Assembly: GCA_039090855.1 (NCBI GenBank)
Contig: CM077011.1
Location: 33,313,501 to 33,377,500, forward strand
DNA length: 64,000 bases
Origin: Macrothele yani
Lineage: Eukaryota > Arthropoda > Arachnida > Araneae > Macrothelidae
Direction: 5' to 3'
Both the position numbers and the translations under genes were made by a program. Each line of letters opens with the position of its first letter. The stretch's first letter is position 1. Shown here piece by piece: positions 33,447 through 44,007 of the stretch. The notes under the pieces were generated by a model. It worked only from the letters and a program-made list of their open reading frames with translations. It was not told the DNA's origin and did no database searches.

Positions 33447-34068
33447 TATCTTTTCCGTGTTTCAGGATATATCAACAACGGTATAGCGTACACACCCGCC
33501 TTTTCTTTCTCACATTGTCTCTCCTTGCAACTTGATATTATATGCGATAACGGGGTCGGGGACTTCATTGCTATTAACCCTCCAGGCGGCAGGAGCTTTG
33601 GAAGAGGCAATGCGAATTTGTTTTACATGTGTAGCAAAAGACTCTCCGTTGTGTAGTATTCGGCGTCGTTAACATGCGCAAATACGCGTTCTCGTCCCTA
33701 TTATTCTGAAATTTTTTTCGACGCAATGTTGCGTTCTCGCGGGATTTGAACAGGTTTTCGATGAACGAAAAATTGCGTCGTCTGCGCTTTGTGCACAGAA
33801 ACCGCCGAACGTATATATACGTGCTTGCCACCCGGAGGGTTAATATGCTGTATTGGCATAGTAAATTCTTTAAGCTATATGTAAAGCCTGGGATATATGT
33901 GATGGATCCTGCGTATCTCATTGCCCTACTAGGCGATTTTGCTATTGCTGATATTATGCGATTTCTCACAGTCCTATATACTCTGTCTATATCATCCTTC
34001 TTATATCCAGCCTTCAGACCTTTGCTATAAATATTATCAATGTCTTTATTATTTAGGTAATGTTCCAT
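33447..34068 (-). pseudogene. PLE reverse transcriptase end and start of GIY-YIG domain
   Basis: A 164-codon open frame (34068-33574) includes SITYIPGFTYSLKNLL, which resembles the conserved linker after the PLE reverse transcriptase. In another frame the segment AGVYAIPLLIYPETRKRYI gives the GIY-YIG start and is cut there by the Tc1 insertion. The RT palm motifs are absent, so the copy is 5'-truncated. Confidence 0.65.
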
Positions 34069-34084
34069 ATGTTATAGTCACACA

Positions 34085-34356
34085 TTATTATATTGCCACT
34101 TGTTCTTTCTTTGTCACATCAGTAGTTTCATCCATAAGAAGGCCAAAATAACCCGCTTCGTGGATTTTATTAGCCAATGAACGAAGCAGTTTCATTGCCA
34201 TGATTTCAAGTATTTCGTTTTCCGCATCGTGTGATACACACTTATAAGATTTTCTTTCAATATATCGCTTAAGTTCTGGAGAATCTTCGCATCAAAGTTT
34301 CAGAAGCTGGTGAAAATTACTTGTTTTGTTCTTATGTCCCCTGTTGCCAGTTCCTG
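34085..34356 (-). pseudogene. hAT transposase, N-proximal piece
   Basis: The minus strand reads KRYIERKSYKCVSHDAENEI, LEIMAMKLLRSLANKIHEAG and LLMDETTDVTKKEQVAI. MDETTDVT marks the first catalytic aspartate region of hAT transposases. One stop is present near the start. The BED or TTF finger expected upstream was not found. Confidence 0.85.
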
Positions 34357-35897
34357 TTTTGATAAGTATAACAATAATGAAAATAATTTATATAAAGAGA
34401 TACGGGAATTTTGAAAGTCTTGGAAATTTGAAAAATTCAAACTAGAGGCAACATTCACTCCACTCTGCACTGCCACAACTTTGGAACACGATTATATGTG
34501 ACACTGGGAGGTTTCATGGGAACAGAGTTTTCTTAAAGCATGTTTTCAATTGGAAAAGCCAGAAGAAATGAAGCAACGATCCGCTTTGGTGGAAAAACTT
34601 AATATATTTTTATCACAAGCTTCCTTGCATACTTTGCATAATGCCACCTTACCACCTTTTTGTTTTCGTCGTACAAAATCCACGGATGTTTTCCCTACCA
34701 TGAGTTTTGAAAAGTTCTACCAGCACTCTTGCATTCACTTGATGAAATTCCGGATTTGCATTCACTAGAATCACAAATCCGGAATTATTTGAAGACGAAC
34801 TGGGTAAATCAGTAATAGCCGGTTTCCGAACCGAAATTAAATCTGTAGTATCAGAACTCTAGGCTGTATTGTCCAGCCGGGGCCGCTTGATTACGAATTT
34901 ATCCATGATCAATCATAGAATCTGAACATGATTGACAATCACATTAAGGAAACCACACTACACTAATACAGTATCAGCTCAAACGCAAATTAACTTCAAT
35001 TGATTATTTCCGTGTGAATATATGGAAATTATATAAATGGAAAATACAAATCATTACAACCCGCGAGCCGCGAACTGTAAGCACCTGCACTCAGTGTTTC
35101 CAAATGAAACTTCGTTCTCTTCAATTCCCACGTGTGAATCCCGATATTAGGACTGGAATTTTCTACCCCCAGGCCCATTCACTGCCAAACGAGACATCAG
35201 ACACTTTAGAATTTTCTACCATCCGGACCATTCACTGCCGAACGAGATCAACCGCATTCACTGCCTGACGAGACATCAGACTGCCTCGTGGCCATCTTGC
35301 CCAGAGGAGCGATTAGAAGGAGTATTGCAAGTATTTCTCACAACCCTGCAAGAGGGTACACGAAAAAGAAGCACCACGTGCGAAAATAAGAGATTTGTTT
35401 TTAGACTTCGTTTGAGAACACAGAAAAAGTGGTTTGATTTCGAATGAGAACCGAAAATGGTTCATGTTTGCTCGAATCGCCTAAGTGTTGAAAATTATAT
35501 GTAAATAATTATATTTGAACTCAAAAAGGATAAAACAGATATTTGAAACTCGTTTAGCTTTGTTCCTTGAAACATACATTCTACAGTTGTTTTCCATAAC
35601 ACAAGATTAAATATTTTCATAAAGTAATTTCTCTAAAAAAATCTGGTATGGTCGTACGTAATATAATATTAATCGTAATAAAACACGGCAAATTATTGGG
35701 TGGGCTTGGGCCCCACGGGACTATATAAGTTGACGCCCATGGCCATGCACGAAAACATGTTACATGCACTAATAAAGTAATTTTATTGCACGAGCTATCG
35801 TTATTTTTAGCACTTTTTTGATCTATTTATTGAATTACTTTGTCCGTCCGTTTGTGGATAACATACACAGTCGTATCAGAATAATATGACCACCTAA
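34357..35897. other. Intergenic, no gene recognised
   Basis: Contains a three-fold degenerate repeat of ATTCACTGCC-GAACGAGA at 35177-35280, and near 35725 a TATATAA box about 60 bp before AATAAA (35771), a layout seen in LTRs. No protein similarity was seen; a 72-codon frame at 34550 has no recognised relatives. Confidence 0.4.
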
Positions 35898-36762
35898 CTA
35901 ATACTGAGAATAGCCATCCTTGGCCTAGATGACAGCGGCGAGACGGCGTAGCATAGAACGTCGCCCGAGGCATACGTGCCCATTCGAACTGATGCAGAGC
36001 ACGGAGGTCCCGGAGATAATGTAGTTGTGGATCCTCACGTCCAACCTGTCAATCCAAATAGTCCCACAAGTGTTCTATGGGATCGAGGTCGGGTGATTTC
36101 GCCGTCCAAGGGAGAATGGAGACATCGCCGTAGTGTTTCTGAAACCAGTCACGCACCCCTTAGTGATATGGCAGAGCGCATTGTCTTTTTGGTAGATACC
36201 TCACCACCAGGGAAAACGTCTAACATGAAGGGATAAATGTGGTCATCGAGGATGGACAGGAAACCATTTGGCGTTCAGGGACTCATCCAGTAGTACCAGC
36301 GGTTGCAGGTCATACTAGGAAAACATCCCACAGACATGTACATTACCACCGCCGGCCTGTACTTGACCGACAAGCGAGCGTGTCCGGGTGTTGGTTCTTG
36401 TGTGTCTGACGTCATATCCGTCACCGCCAGTCAAACCTCGATTCGTCGGAGAAATCAACCTTTTCCTTCTATTCCACTACCCAATGACGGTAGTCCCATG
36501 CGAAGTGCAAGCGTTGTTGCCGAGGGATAACATGGGCGCCTTGACGCAGTATCGACTCCGGAGACACATGTATAACAGGGTTGGCTCTACTGTTATCGGG
36601 GACACGTACCTGGATGTCCCGGCGTTAATTTGCGTGGTCCATTGCTGCACAATTGCGCGACGATTGCCCTTCATCAGTCGACGGAAGCGACGTTCTCTTC
36701 TGGGGTTGGTGGCCTTTGGGGTTCTACAGTGTAACGAAGTAAATTTCTCCGTCATTTTTGTT

Positions 36763-36832
36763 CACGTCGGGGCTCGAACCCGTGTCCCCTCATTCCGGAA
36801 TAAGTCACTCTACCAATTGAGCTACGCGGACG
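36763..36832 (-). repeat. tRNA-like segment, unit 1 of the 429-bp repeat
   Basis: GTCCGCGTAGCTCAATTGGT is a good 5' and D-arm, and ACGGGTTCGAGCCCC a good T-arm with box B. The whole segment has near-tRNA length, so it could be scored as a tRNA pseudogene; it belongs to a repeat. Confidence 0.7.
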
Positions 36833-37191
36833 TTCGTTCTGACTGCTATCTGTCTTTATGTCGTGTGCGTCCTGCTGGCAGGTACGTAATATCTCTCCCC
36901 CCCCCCTCGAAAGAGGGCCGGGGCATGGCCCACGGGTCTGCCGTGACCATGAATCGTTTAAGGCAGCCATCCGCTGTAGAGCGTGCACTCGAAAACTCCC
37001 AGTCAATATGGTTGTGTGGAATGCAACGTCACACACGTATGTTTTTCGAAGCGCTCGAGAAGGGATTCTCTGATTTTTCCTATCTCGCAGTGTGGAAATA
37101 ACATAACACCATTGCGAGATTTTGAAAGGCCGGGTCATCCGGAAAGTTCGGGCGCCATTATAACGAAGTAAATTTCTCCGTCATTTTTGTC

Positions 37192-37260
37192 CACGCCGGG
37201 ACTCGAACCCGGGTCCCCTCATTCCGGAATAAGTCACTCTACCAATTGTGCTACGCGAAC
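37192..37260 (-). repeat. tRNA-like segment, unit 2 of the 429-bp repeat
   Basis: Same as unit 1, with GCGTAGCACAATTGGTAGAG and a T-arm CCGGGTTCGAGTCCCGG that pairs perfectly. Better preserved in the T-arm than unit 1. Confidence 0.7.
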
Positions 37261-37499
37261 GTTCGTTCTGACTGCTATCTGCCTTTATGTCGTGTGCGTC
37301 CTGCTGGCAGGTACGTCACAACAGTTATGACGTCGGGAGGTACTCGGTGTGTCAGCGAGCTGTCCATTCTTGGTACATCCTTACTACAGCACCTCGCGAA
37401 CAGCCTATGAAGTCTGCTGTTTCTGAGATGGTTCAACCCTCTGCGCGGTAGCCGATGATCATTCCTTTTTGAACGTCCGTCAATGTGTCGTGACCAATA

Positions 37500-37749
37500 G
37501 TTTATCTGTATTCACACCCTCTACTGGCAAGATAATGCATTTCGAAAAAAAAAAGACATAGGTCGTTCTGAATGTTCCAGCTTACCTCTGCAGAAAGAAT
37601 CTTTCAAGAATAATAAGCGCAGACAGACGGACGGACATATATCGATACCAACGTTTTTCGGAAAGACAGGCTGAAAACCTAAAGTTCTGAATCAGAAACC
37701 ATCCCTTCAATATTATTGCCCCCAAGGGTCAAATGCGAAAAGAGGATGT
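37500..37749. other. Repeat remnant ending in GACGGAC motif
   Basis: Contains GCGCAGACAGACGGACGGAC near 37620. The same GACGGACGGAC string terminates the repeat blocks at 25.5 kb and 40.9 kb. Confidence 0.4.
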
Positions 37750-37967
37750 CATCCCGGGCGCAGTGGGCTAAGCGCTGGCTTAAGACCATTTATTCGAGAG
37801 ATGTCCGATTTCGAATCCCGGTGAGGCATGTATATTGTATTTGTCTTACGGCGCTGGCTCTCTCCCTTCCCTGGAATCAGTGGCCCTAAATTAGGTGCGG
37901 AAGACTGCTGCTAGCCCCTTGAGTTGCTCATAGTGGTCGTTAAACTCTCACTCAAAAAAGAAAAAAA
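37750..37967 (+). mobile_element. tRNA-derived SINE, family 1
   Basis: Head GGGCGCAGTGGGCTAAGCGC and box-B TTTCGAATCCCGG, full body and an A-rich tail. Somewhat diverged (CTGCTGCTAGCCCC). Confidence 0.9.
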
Positions 37968-38657
37968 GAGGATTTTTTCAAGAAGAGGTCAGAAACGAAG
38001 AAAGATTGGATTGTTATCTATTATATCACTTATAATTCAAATAGGAATACCTCTGCCTGTCTGCATTTAATCTTCTTTCCTCAAATAAAGTGAAGTTTGC
38101 GAAATAACGGCACTGAGAAATTTGCGAAAATTTGAAGTGCGCTAGAACCCGCATATAATGAACCCGTATGTAGTGAGACTTCTAATTTAAAGCGCAAAAC
38201 AGGAAACTATTTGGTACAGTTTAAATTCAAAGCTAATTCGATCGTTTTTAACGAATAAAAATCAATGAAGTCCCCGGATTTATCGAAGGACGGAAAGGTT
38301 AAATTGGTCACTTTTTACAAGTAAAATAACAAGATTTAACGAGGCAGCGAAAATCTGCTGCGCACTGTTCTGGAATGGGAGAATAGAAAGGGTGGACGAA
38401 TTTGGAATAGCGCAGGGGAATACTTGTGTGCTAGTGGAAGAATATTGACAGAAAAGCAATGGCGAAAGAGTGTTTGAAATTCTCAACAGGCGAGTTGTGC
38501 AGGAGATTCTCTTTCCTACCCACTCCAAGGGATTTATTGAGTCAACAGGATTAAAAACAGGCCACCCTCGCTTGCTCTAATAGAGTATGGCTGGGGCGCC
38601 CACACATGTAAGTGGATTTCTGTGCGACAATTGCAGAGAGGGATAGAGCGTAAAGGT

Positions 38658-38706
<49 letters not shown>

Positions 38707-39885
38707 TGTCACGCCAGGGTGTAGATATTAAGTACTGACCACCTGGGGTCTCGGTTTTTGCCATAGACACGTCACTCTTGAGGGACACTTCTGTGGCATA
38801 CGTCTCGTTTGCGTATCCCCTAAAGAGTAAGAAATGCCTTGTTTCTGATTTAAATAAAACTGTAAAGTCTGATCTATCACTATTTTGATAAATGAAAAGC
38901 TGAAAACGGGTAGATGAAAAGCTCAGAACTACAGTTCTGTCCCTCTCAAGGTCAAGATTTCAGGCAGGGGCCGAGGAGCTTCACTCCACACTACACTTCG
39001 CCTCGGGCACCAAACCTCCCCAGTTTCTGGAGTGACATTCGAACATGACACTATAGAGTGTGGGGGGCAGGGTCGTTGCCAATGGGGTGCAAGCCCACCC
39101 TGAAGTTTGTTTTCCCCACCCTGCCGCCCACTCAGCTCAAAATGTGCCAGTTTTTAATATATTCAACTTTAAAATATAATCTGCACTTTTCAAAGCAATA
39201 AGTCTTTTGTTTTATTTCATACAGTCCCACATATTTCCCCTAGGAAATGCGTTGTTTACGTCTCCAAAAAAGGTTCTCAAATAGCACCGCAGGGCCATGA
39301 AAATTCAATTGTTCTCCACTCTTCCAGTTCCTTAGTTTAAGCCTCTCTTTTTCATGTTTGTATGGCCAGGGGGCTAATGAAGATGGAGGATAGGAATTCA
39401 CTGAGGGGGGGGGGTCGCTACTAATTGCTCTGTTTGTTTTCTTTACAAAATAGGAGATCCCAACACGGAAAGTTGAGTCTAAAGCTACACTAGTGCTCTT
39501 AAGACTGCCCACGAACAGTGAAAGTGCAGAAAGTGGCTGATGACCGCTTTGCAGGAGAGGAGTGCAAGGCAAAGTCACTGGCTGGAAGAAGGAAGTTAAG
39601 GATGGGGAGTTATTGCGTTTGCGTGCCACGGCGTTAAAATTTGAGTTAGATAAACAAAAACGCCATTTACTTTTAAATAAATTGTTCAAGTGCAGTGTTA
39701 TTTTCGTAAGCAAAAATGACAACGCATTCAGAGCAAGCAAGAAACTGTAGGCGATATTCTACCAACACTTGTATCTCACACCAGTGGAGTAACTAGTCAG
39801 ATCCGTATATGTATGTATGTGTGTCCAGGTACATGGGGTGTGGATTACAGGAATTCCTTTGTAGCCGATAGCGAAAAGCATTAAG
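37968..39885. other. Intergenic, no gene recognised
   Basis: Holds a CA microsatellite at 38658, and at 38140 the string GAACCCGCATATAATGAACC, which looks a little like pogo-type ends but has no partner. A 166-codon minus-strand frame at 39740-39240 has no recognisable domain and low-complexity Ser/Leu/Pro content. Confidence 0.4.
38658..38703. repeat. CA dinucleotide microsatellite
   Basis: About 22 uninterrupted CA units. Confidence 0.97.
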
Positions 39886-40096
39886 GCCGCCTCGGTGACG
39901 GAGTGGTTTAAGCGTTGGCTTATGACCATTCATCCGAGAAGAGTTTGGGTTCGAATCCTGGTGAAGCGTAAATGTTGTGTTTGTCTTACAGCACGAGCTC
40001 TCACCCTTCCCTAAAACCTTAAATTAGGGACGGACGACTGCTTATAGCCCATTGAGTTACTCACGGGGGTCGTCAAACCTTCAATGAAGAAAAACA
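39886..40096 (+). mobile_element. tRNA-derived SINE, family 1
   Basis: Head GCCGCCTCGGTGACGGAGTG, box B GGGTTCGAATCCTGG. Part of the body is missing (CCCTAAAACCTTAAATTAGG instead of the CCAGTG string). It abuts the flank of the inverted-repeat element at 40131. Confidence 0.9.
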
Positions 40097-40130
40097 AGTT
40101 AGTAAAATCATGCAATGCATTGATTATGAT

Positions 40131-40978
40131 ACGCTTTCCAACATACCAGAAATCATAACTAAATTTATTACTCACGTTATGAGGATAATGATTGTGGAAT
40201 AAATCTCGCTCCTGTGTCCTGCCCTTTGACCCCATTTCGATTATATTAAACAGAATTGGTTCAGTATACCTCCGGAATAACATACTGAACTTTTGTCGCA
40301 ATACAAACATTTTTAGTCAAGTTCTGAGGATAATGGCTGTGGAATAAATCTGGCTTATGTATCCTGCCATTTGACTCCATTTCGATGATGTTCAACAGAA
40401 CCGGTTCAGTATACCTCCGGAGCGAGATACTAAAGTTTCGTGGCAATCGAAGCATATTTACGAAAGTTATGACGCATGAGGGCAATGGAATGGATCTCGC
40501 TCCTATGTCGTGACCTTTAAACCCATTTCGTCTATTTTCAGTTGGGTTCGTCTCCGAGTTGTCTCCTACCACATACTAACATTTCATCGAAATCAAAAAA
40601 ATTGTATGCAAGTTATGACGCATAAGGGCAATGGAATGGACCCCGATCCTATGTCGTGACCTTTGACACCATTTCGTCTATTTCTAAAAGGTTAAGTCCC
40701 CAGGTGATCTCCTACCACACACTGAACTTTAATCGAAATCGAATCATTTTTACGCAAGTTATGACTCATAAGGGCAATGGAATGAATCCCGCTCCTATGT
40801 CCTGACCTTTGACCCCATTTCGTCCATTTTCAATAGGGTTCTTCCCCAGGTGGTTCCCTTCCACATACTAAAATTTTATCGGCATCGAAATATGTTTACG
40901 CGAGTAATCGTGCAGACGGACAGACGGACGGACAGAGCTGGAACAGATACGCTTCTTCAACCTACGGTTGGAAAGCGT
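40131..40978 (-). mobile_element. Inverted-repeat element with DR1-bearing tandem units, copy 1
   Basis: Ends are the 12-bp inverted repeat ACGCTTTCCAAC (40131-40142) and GTTGGAAAGCGT (40967-40978). Inside are about six units of ~140 bp and then GACGGACAGACGGACGGACA at 40922. The DR1-like site TGACCTTTGACCC is exact at 40803 and altered elsewhere. Outside the left end, TAGTAAAATCATGCAATGCA is shared with the other copies, so the true end may lie further out. Confidence 0.75.
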
Positions 40979-40987
40979 AAAAAGTAA

Positions 40988-41430
40988 TGGAGAAATTTAC
41001 TTCGTCGTATTGGCGTCCGAATTTCAAGGATGACTTGGCCGATAGGTTTCTAGCAATGGTGTGATGTTCTTTCCACATTGCGAGACAGGAAAATGAGAAT
41101 CCCTTCTTCATTGTTTGGAAAGAATAAATGTGTGTGATGTTAAGTTCCCACACACCAAATTGTCTGGGATTTCTCAAATACACGTTCTTCATGGAATGAC
41201 TGCTTATACCGACACATGGTCCTGGCTGACCCGTGAACCATGTTCCCTCTCCTCTTTCGAGGGGGGGGAGATTTGATGTGCCTGCACCTCAGGATGCACA
41301 TGAGATAAAGGCAGATACCAGTGAGAGCACTCGATAGCGATGTATAGTGGGTAACACTCGGAGCTCCCGGGTTCAGAGTAGCAGTTTTGAATCCTGCCCC
41401 TAACATAAAAAATGATGGCGAAATTTACTT
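40988..41430 (+). repeat. Single unit of SINE family 2
   Basis: Diverged plus-strand unit of the 429-bp repeat, bounded by direct repeats GAAATTTACTTCG (about 40991 and 41420). The tRNA-like part near 41335-41400 is degraded. It adjoins the inverted-repeat element at 40131-40978. Confidence 0.6.
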
Positions 41431-41462
41431 CGGTATAGCATTTAAAGTGTCTTGTTGCGAAA

Positions 41463-42929
41463 TGAGCGACCTAATGGACTTCGAAACAGGGCTAATTGTT
41501 GTTGGCCGTCTGGTTTTTACTTATTTGTAAGCACATCCCTACGTATGGTATATCTAGTTACAAGAATTGCTATGGTGATAGTTACAGTCCTGCAAAAGCA
41601 TGCTTTACGAAACAAATTATGACTTCCATTAAAAATATCCGGACATTCTTCAAATCAGTTGTGACGTCTATACATTTTGCATAACGGATCATTTTTCCAG
41701 CATCAGTCCTGCAAAATGGCACTGCAAATAGTTCACATTTTGTCCTCGGTAAACGTGACACGGAAACTTGATTGGTTTATAATTTGAGTATCATCAGTCT
41801 CTCCATTGATGATACCGTACAGGAACTTGAGTTGGAGAGCCTTCCTTCTCGATTGCAGAGAGGTCATCTTGAAGAATGACAGATAGTCAGCCGTCGGGAT
41901 GTCCGCTATATAAACACCAGTTGGTGCCTCCGTGACAACAGTCACCAGGCTAGTGGGTGTATCGGGAGTTACTGTGTCTATCGTCATGACAGCATACCCT
42001 GTTCGTGGCAAAAATTCGTCTGCCAAACCCAAGAGCCGCCGAAAAACGACCCTGACTGATAGAGACAGGAGAACATTAAAGAGGATTATAACCCGTAATA
42101 AGACAGACCACGGTGCCTGGAATTAATGCGGAGCTCAATATACATCTCCAGACCCCAGTTTCAACGAAAACAGTGCGCAGGGAACTGCATAAACAAGATA
42201 TTCATGGCAGAGCTGCTATTGCAAAACCTCTAGTGACCCTGATGAATACAGAACGGCGACGGCAGTGTTGCCAGGAGCGTACAACGTGGACTTCCGATGC
42301 ATGGTAGCGTGTAATGTGGTCGGATGAATCCACATTCACACTATTCCCCACCGCAGGACGTGTTTACGCGTGGAGAACACTGTCAGAAGAATACAACCCA
42401 CACTGTTTGCTCTTAACAGTGCATCATGGTGGTAGTTCTGTCATGCTCTGGGCAGTCATATCATGGTTTTCAGCAGGTCCTCTGATCACCTTGAAAGGAC
42501 GGTTGACTGGCAGGTCGTATGAAACTATTTTATCCGACCAAGTTCATCCAATGGCTAAGACATTGTTTCCTGCAGGGGATACCATCTATCAAGATGGTAA
42601 CGCCCCAATTAACATAATGTCCAGTCATGGTTTGAGGAACATGACGAACTTTCACACCTTCCTTGGCCTCCCAATCACCGGACTTAAACATCATCGAGCC
42701 ACTGTGGTGTGTGTTGGAAAACAGGGTAAGATCCCGTTATCCTCCACCTGAATCTCTCAAGGACCTGGAACTGTTTCAGCATGAAGAATGGTGTAACATC
42801 CCACTAACCACCATCCAGGATTTGTATGCCTCCATTCCAAGGAGGATTCAGGCGGTTTTATATACCAAAGGAGGCCTCCCACCCTATTATGGTTATGTTT
42901 TAGAAAATATTAAGTATTGCAAGTTATAA
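41463..42929 (+). pseudogene. Tc1-like transposase pseudogene
   Basis: MSDLMDFETGLIVVGRL (41463-41508) is the start of the DNA-binding domain. After an insertion of about 400 bp it resumes with GASVTTVTRLVGVSGVTVSI, then TLTDRDRRTLKRIITRN, VSTKTVRRELHKQDIHGRAA, a stop in place of a lysine or similar residue at about 42306, WSDESTFTLFP (first catalytic D), HHGGSSVMLWAVISW, YQDGNAPI (second D, but DG instead of DN) and SPDLNIIEPLW (third acid, E). At least three frame changes. This is the same lineage as the relic at 46988. Confidence 0.85.
41509..41911. mobile_element. Insertion in the Tc1-like gene with LINE C-terminal remnant
   Basis: About 400 bp separates GRL from GASV in the DNA-binding domain. 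On the minus strand, SLQSRRKALQLKFLYGIING (about 41,860 to 41,800) resembles the C-terminal region of jockey/CR1-type reverse transcriptases, where an LxxRR...FLYK-x-NG pattern is common. Ends not resolved. Confidence 0.4.
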
Positions 42930-43160
42930 AATGAAGCTATTTTAATCGATGTTCAAATTTTCATCCTTGTGAACGCATTAATTGTCCAGAAAAAAGACGG
43001 CGCGACCTGTATTTTCATGACGTCAGCAGACAAATAATGTTGGATTGCGTAATTATGGTTATGTTTTAGAAAATATTTAGTATTCCAAGTTATAAAATGA
43101 AGATATGTTAATTGCTGTTCAAATTTTCATAATTGGGAACGCATTAATTGGGAAGAAAAT
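42882..43160 (+). repeat. ~110-bp direct repeat at the Tc1 3' end
   Basis: 42882-42994 (ATTATGGTTATGTTTTAGAA onward) is repeated with few changes at 43046-43160, separated by about 50 bp containing TGACGTCAGC. It is probably a local duplication of the transposon 3' end. Confidence 0.8.
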
Positions 43161-43203
43161 GTGTACAGAATTTTTTCCATTCGAAGTACAGGAAGCAAAA
43201 TTA

Positions 43204-43421
43204 GCCGCCCCGGTGGCGCAGTGGTCTAAGCCATGGACTCTGATCACTCGTCCGAAAAAGGGGTCCGGGTTCGAATCCCGGTTAGGCATGGATGTTGTGT
43301 TTGTCGTACGGCACTGGCTCTCTCCCTTCCCTGGAACCAGTGACTCTAAATTAGGGACGGGCGACTGCTTATATAGCCCATTGAGTTGCTCACGGTGGTC
43401 GTTAAACCTCCAATAAAAAAA
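43204..43421 (+). mobile_element. tRNA-derived SINE, family 1, with target duplication
   Basis: Well-preserved head (GGTGGCGCAGTGGTCTAAGC, box B GGGTTCGAATCCCGG). Flanked by the exact 11-bp direct repeat AAGCAAAATTA (43193-43203 and 43422-43432). Confidence 0.95.
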
Positions 43422-43506
43422 AAGCAAAATTACTTGACGTTCATCTTAAAGGAGCAATTCTTGTATGTATGTGAATTTTATTTTGAAAACGGCTCTGAGG
43501 AATTTT

Positions 43507-43734
43507 TTGATTTTGATTGATTGATTGGAGGTTGTTTAACGACCACCGTGAGCAACTCAATGGGCTATAAGCAGTCGTCCGTCCCTAATTTAGGGTCACT
43601 GGTTCCAGGGAAGGGAGAGAACCAGTGCCGTAAGGCACACACAACATCCATGCCTCACCGGGATTCGAACCCGGACCCCGTTCGGACGAATGATCAGAGG
43701 CCATCGCTTAGACCACTGCGCCACCGGGGCGGCC
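43507..43734 (-). mobile_element. tRNA-derived SINE, family 1, with target duplication
   Basis: Minus-strand copy with the full head (ACCACTGCGCCACCGGGGCG at the right end) and a tail of GATTGATTGATT. Flanked by the exact 11-bp repeat TGAGGAATTTT (43496-43506 and 43735-43745). About 85 bp from an inverted copy; the clean duplications mark both as relatively young. Confidence 0.95.
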
Positions 43735-43916
43735 TGAGGAATTTTAAGAAAGTCGTTAACCTACCGTTTTCTGGTACTAGAAATCGATTTAGCTTGATCT
43801 CGACTTTAAGAAAATTTGTTTAGTGGGTTAAATAACCACCCCGAATTACCAAGTTTGTAGTGTGGTGTAATGGCGTCGCCTCTTTAGATGTTGGCGCGCG
43901 GTCATGCCATCTATCT

Positions 43917-43995
43917 TATTACGTCACGCGTTGTTTATGACGTCACACCTTGCTAGCAGATGGTCGCGATTCCCATCTGCCTCATTACGTCACGG
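43917..43995. promoter_or_regulatory. Cluster of three CRE/ATF-like TKACGTCAC sites
   Basis: TTACGTCAC near 43919, TGACGTCAC near 43938 and TTACGTCAC near 43986. No adjacent gene is recognised, so a role is speculative. Confidence 0.25.
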
Positions 43996-44007
43996 GTTGT
44001 GTGCGTA

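Larger units (their letters stand above)
31720..34072 (-). mobile_element. Second Penelope-like element, interrupted by a Tc1 transposon
   Basis: Inserted between hAT pieces one and two and read on the same strand. It contains the end of a PLE reverse transcriptase/linker (33574-34068) and a GIY-YIG domain split by the Tc1 element at 32262-33444. The left end near 31850 has a degenerate relative of the hammerhead-like core seen at 28309, next to a T-rich run at 31780-31815. Ends are approximate and no target duplication was resolved. Confidence 0.7.
36735..37320 (-). repeat. 429-bp tandem tRNA-like repeat (SINE family 2)
   Basis: One full unit and part of a second, 429 bp apart (CGAAGTAAATTTCTCCGTCA at 36735 and 37164). 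Each has a minus-strand tRNA-like segment, then AAAATGACGGAGAAATTTAC. The body has the string TATCTCGCAGTGTGGAAATA. It interrupts the Tc1-like gene. A single diverged unit is at 40988-41430. Confidence 0.75.
35898..37495 (-). pseudogene. Tc1-like transposase pseudogene split by a tRNA-like repeat
   Basis: The N-terminal part at 37495-37325 reads TLTDVQKGMIIGYRAEG and SETADFIGCSRGAVVRMYQE (helix-turn-helix). After an insertion of about 590 bp, the middle and C-terminus at 36732-35898 read NPRRERRFRRLMKGNRRAIV, RYVSPITVEPTLLYM and AAVIQAKDGYSQY with a stop at 35898. Catalytic motifs are present only in scattered frames. This is a different lineage from the elements at 32262 and 58674. Terminal repeats were not found. 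Confidence 0.75.

Noticed and set aside
35725..35776. A promoter (TATATAA) with a poly-A signal about 60 bp downstream
   Set aside because: No gene or paired LTR is attached to it; noted only as a possible LTR remnant.
36763..37260. Functional tRNA genes
   Set aside because: The tRNA-like segments have good box A and B but belong to repeated units and have poor anticodon arms; they are SINE-type parts.
38140..38200. pogo/Tigger-type terminal sequence
   Set aside because: A weak resemblance on one side only, with no inverted partner and no transposase nearby.
39240..39740. A 166-codon minus-strand open frame as a host gene
   Set aside because: No domain, low-complexity composition, no splice or promoter context, and an overlapping open frame on the other strand.
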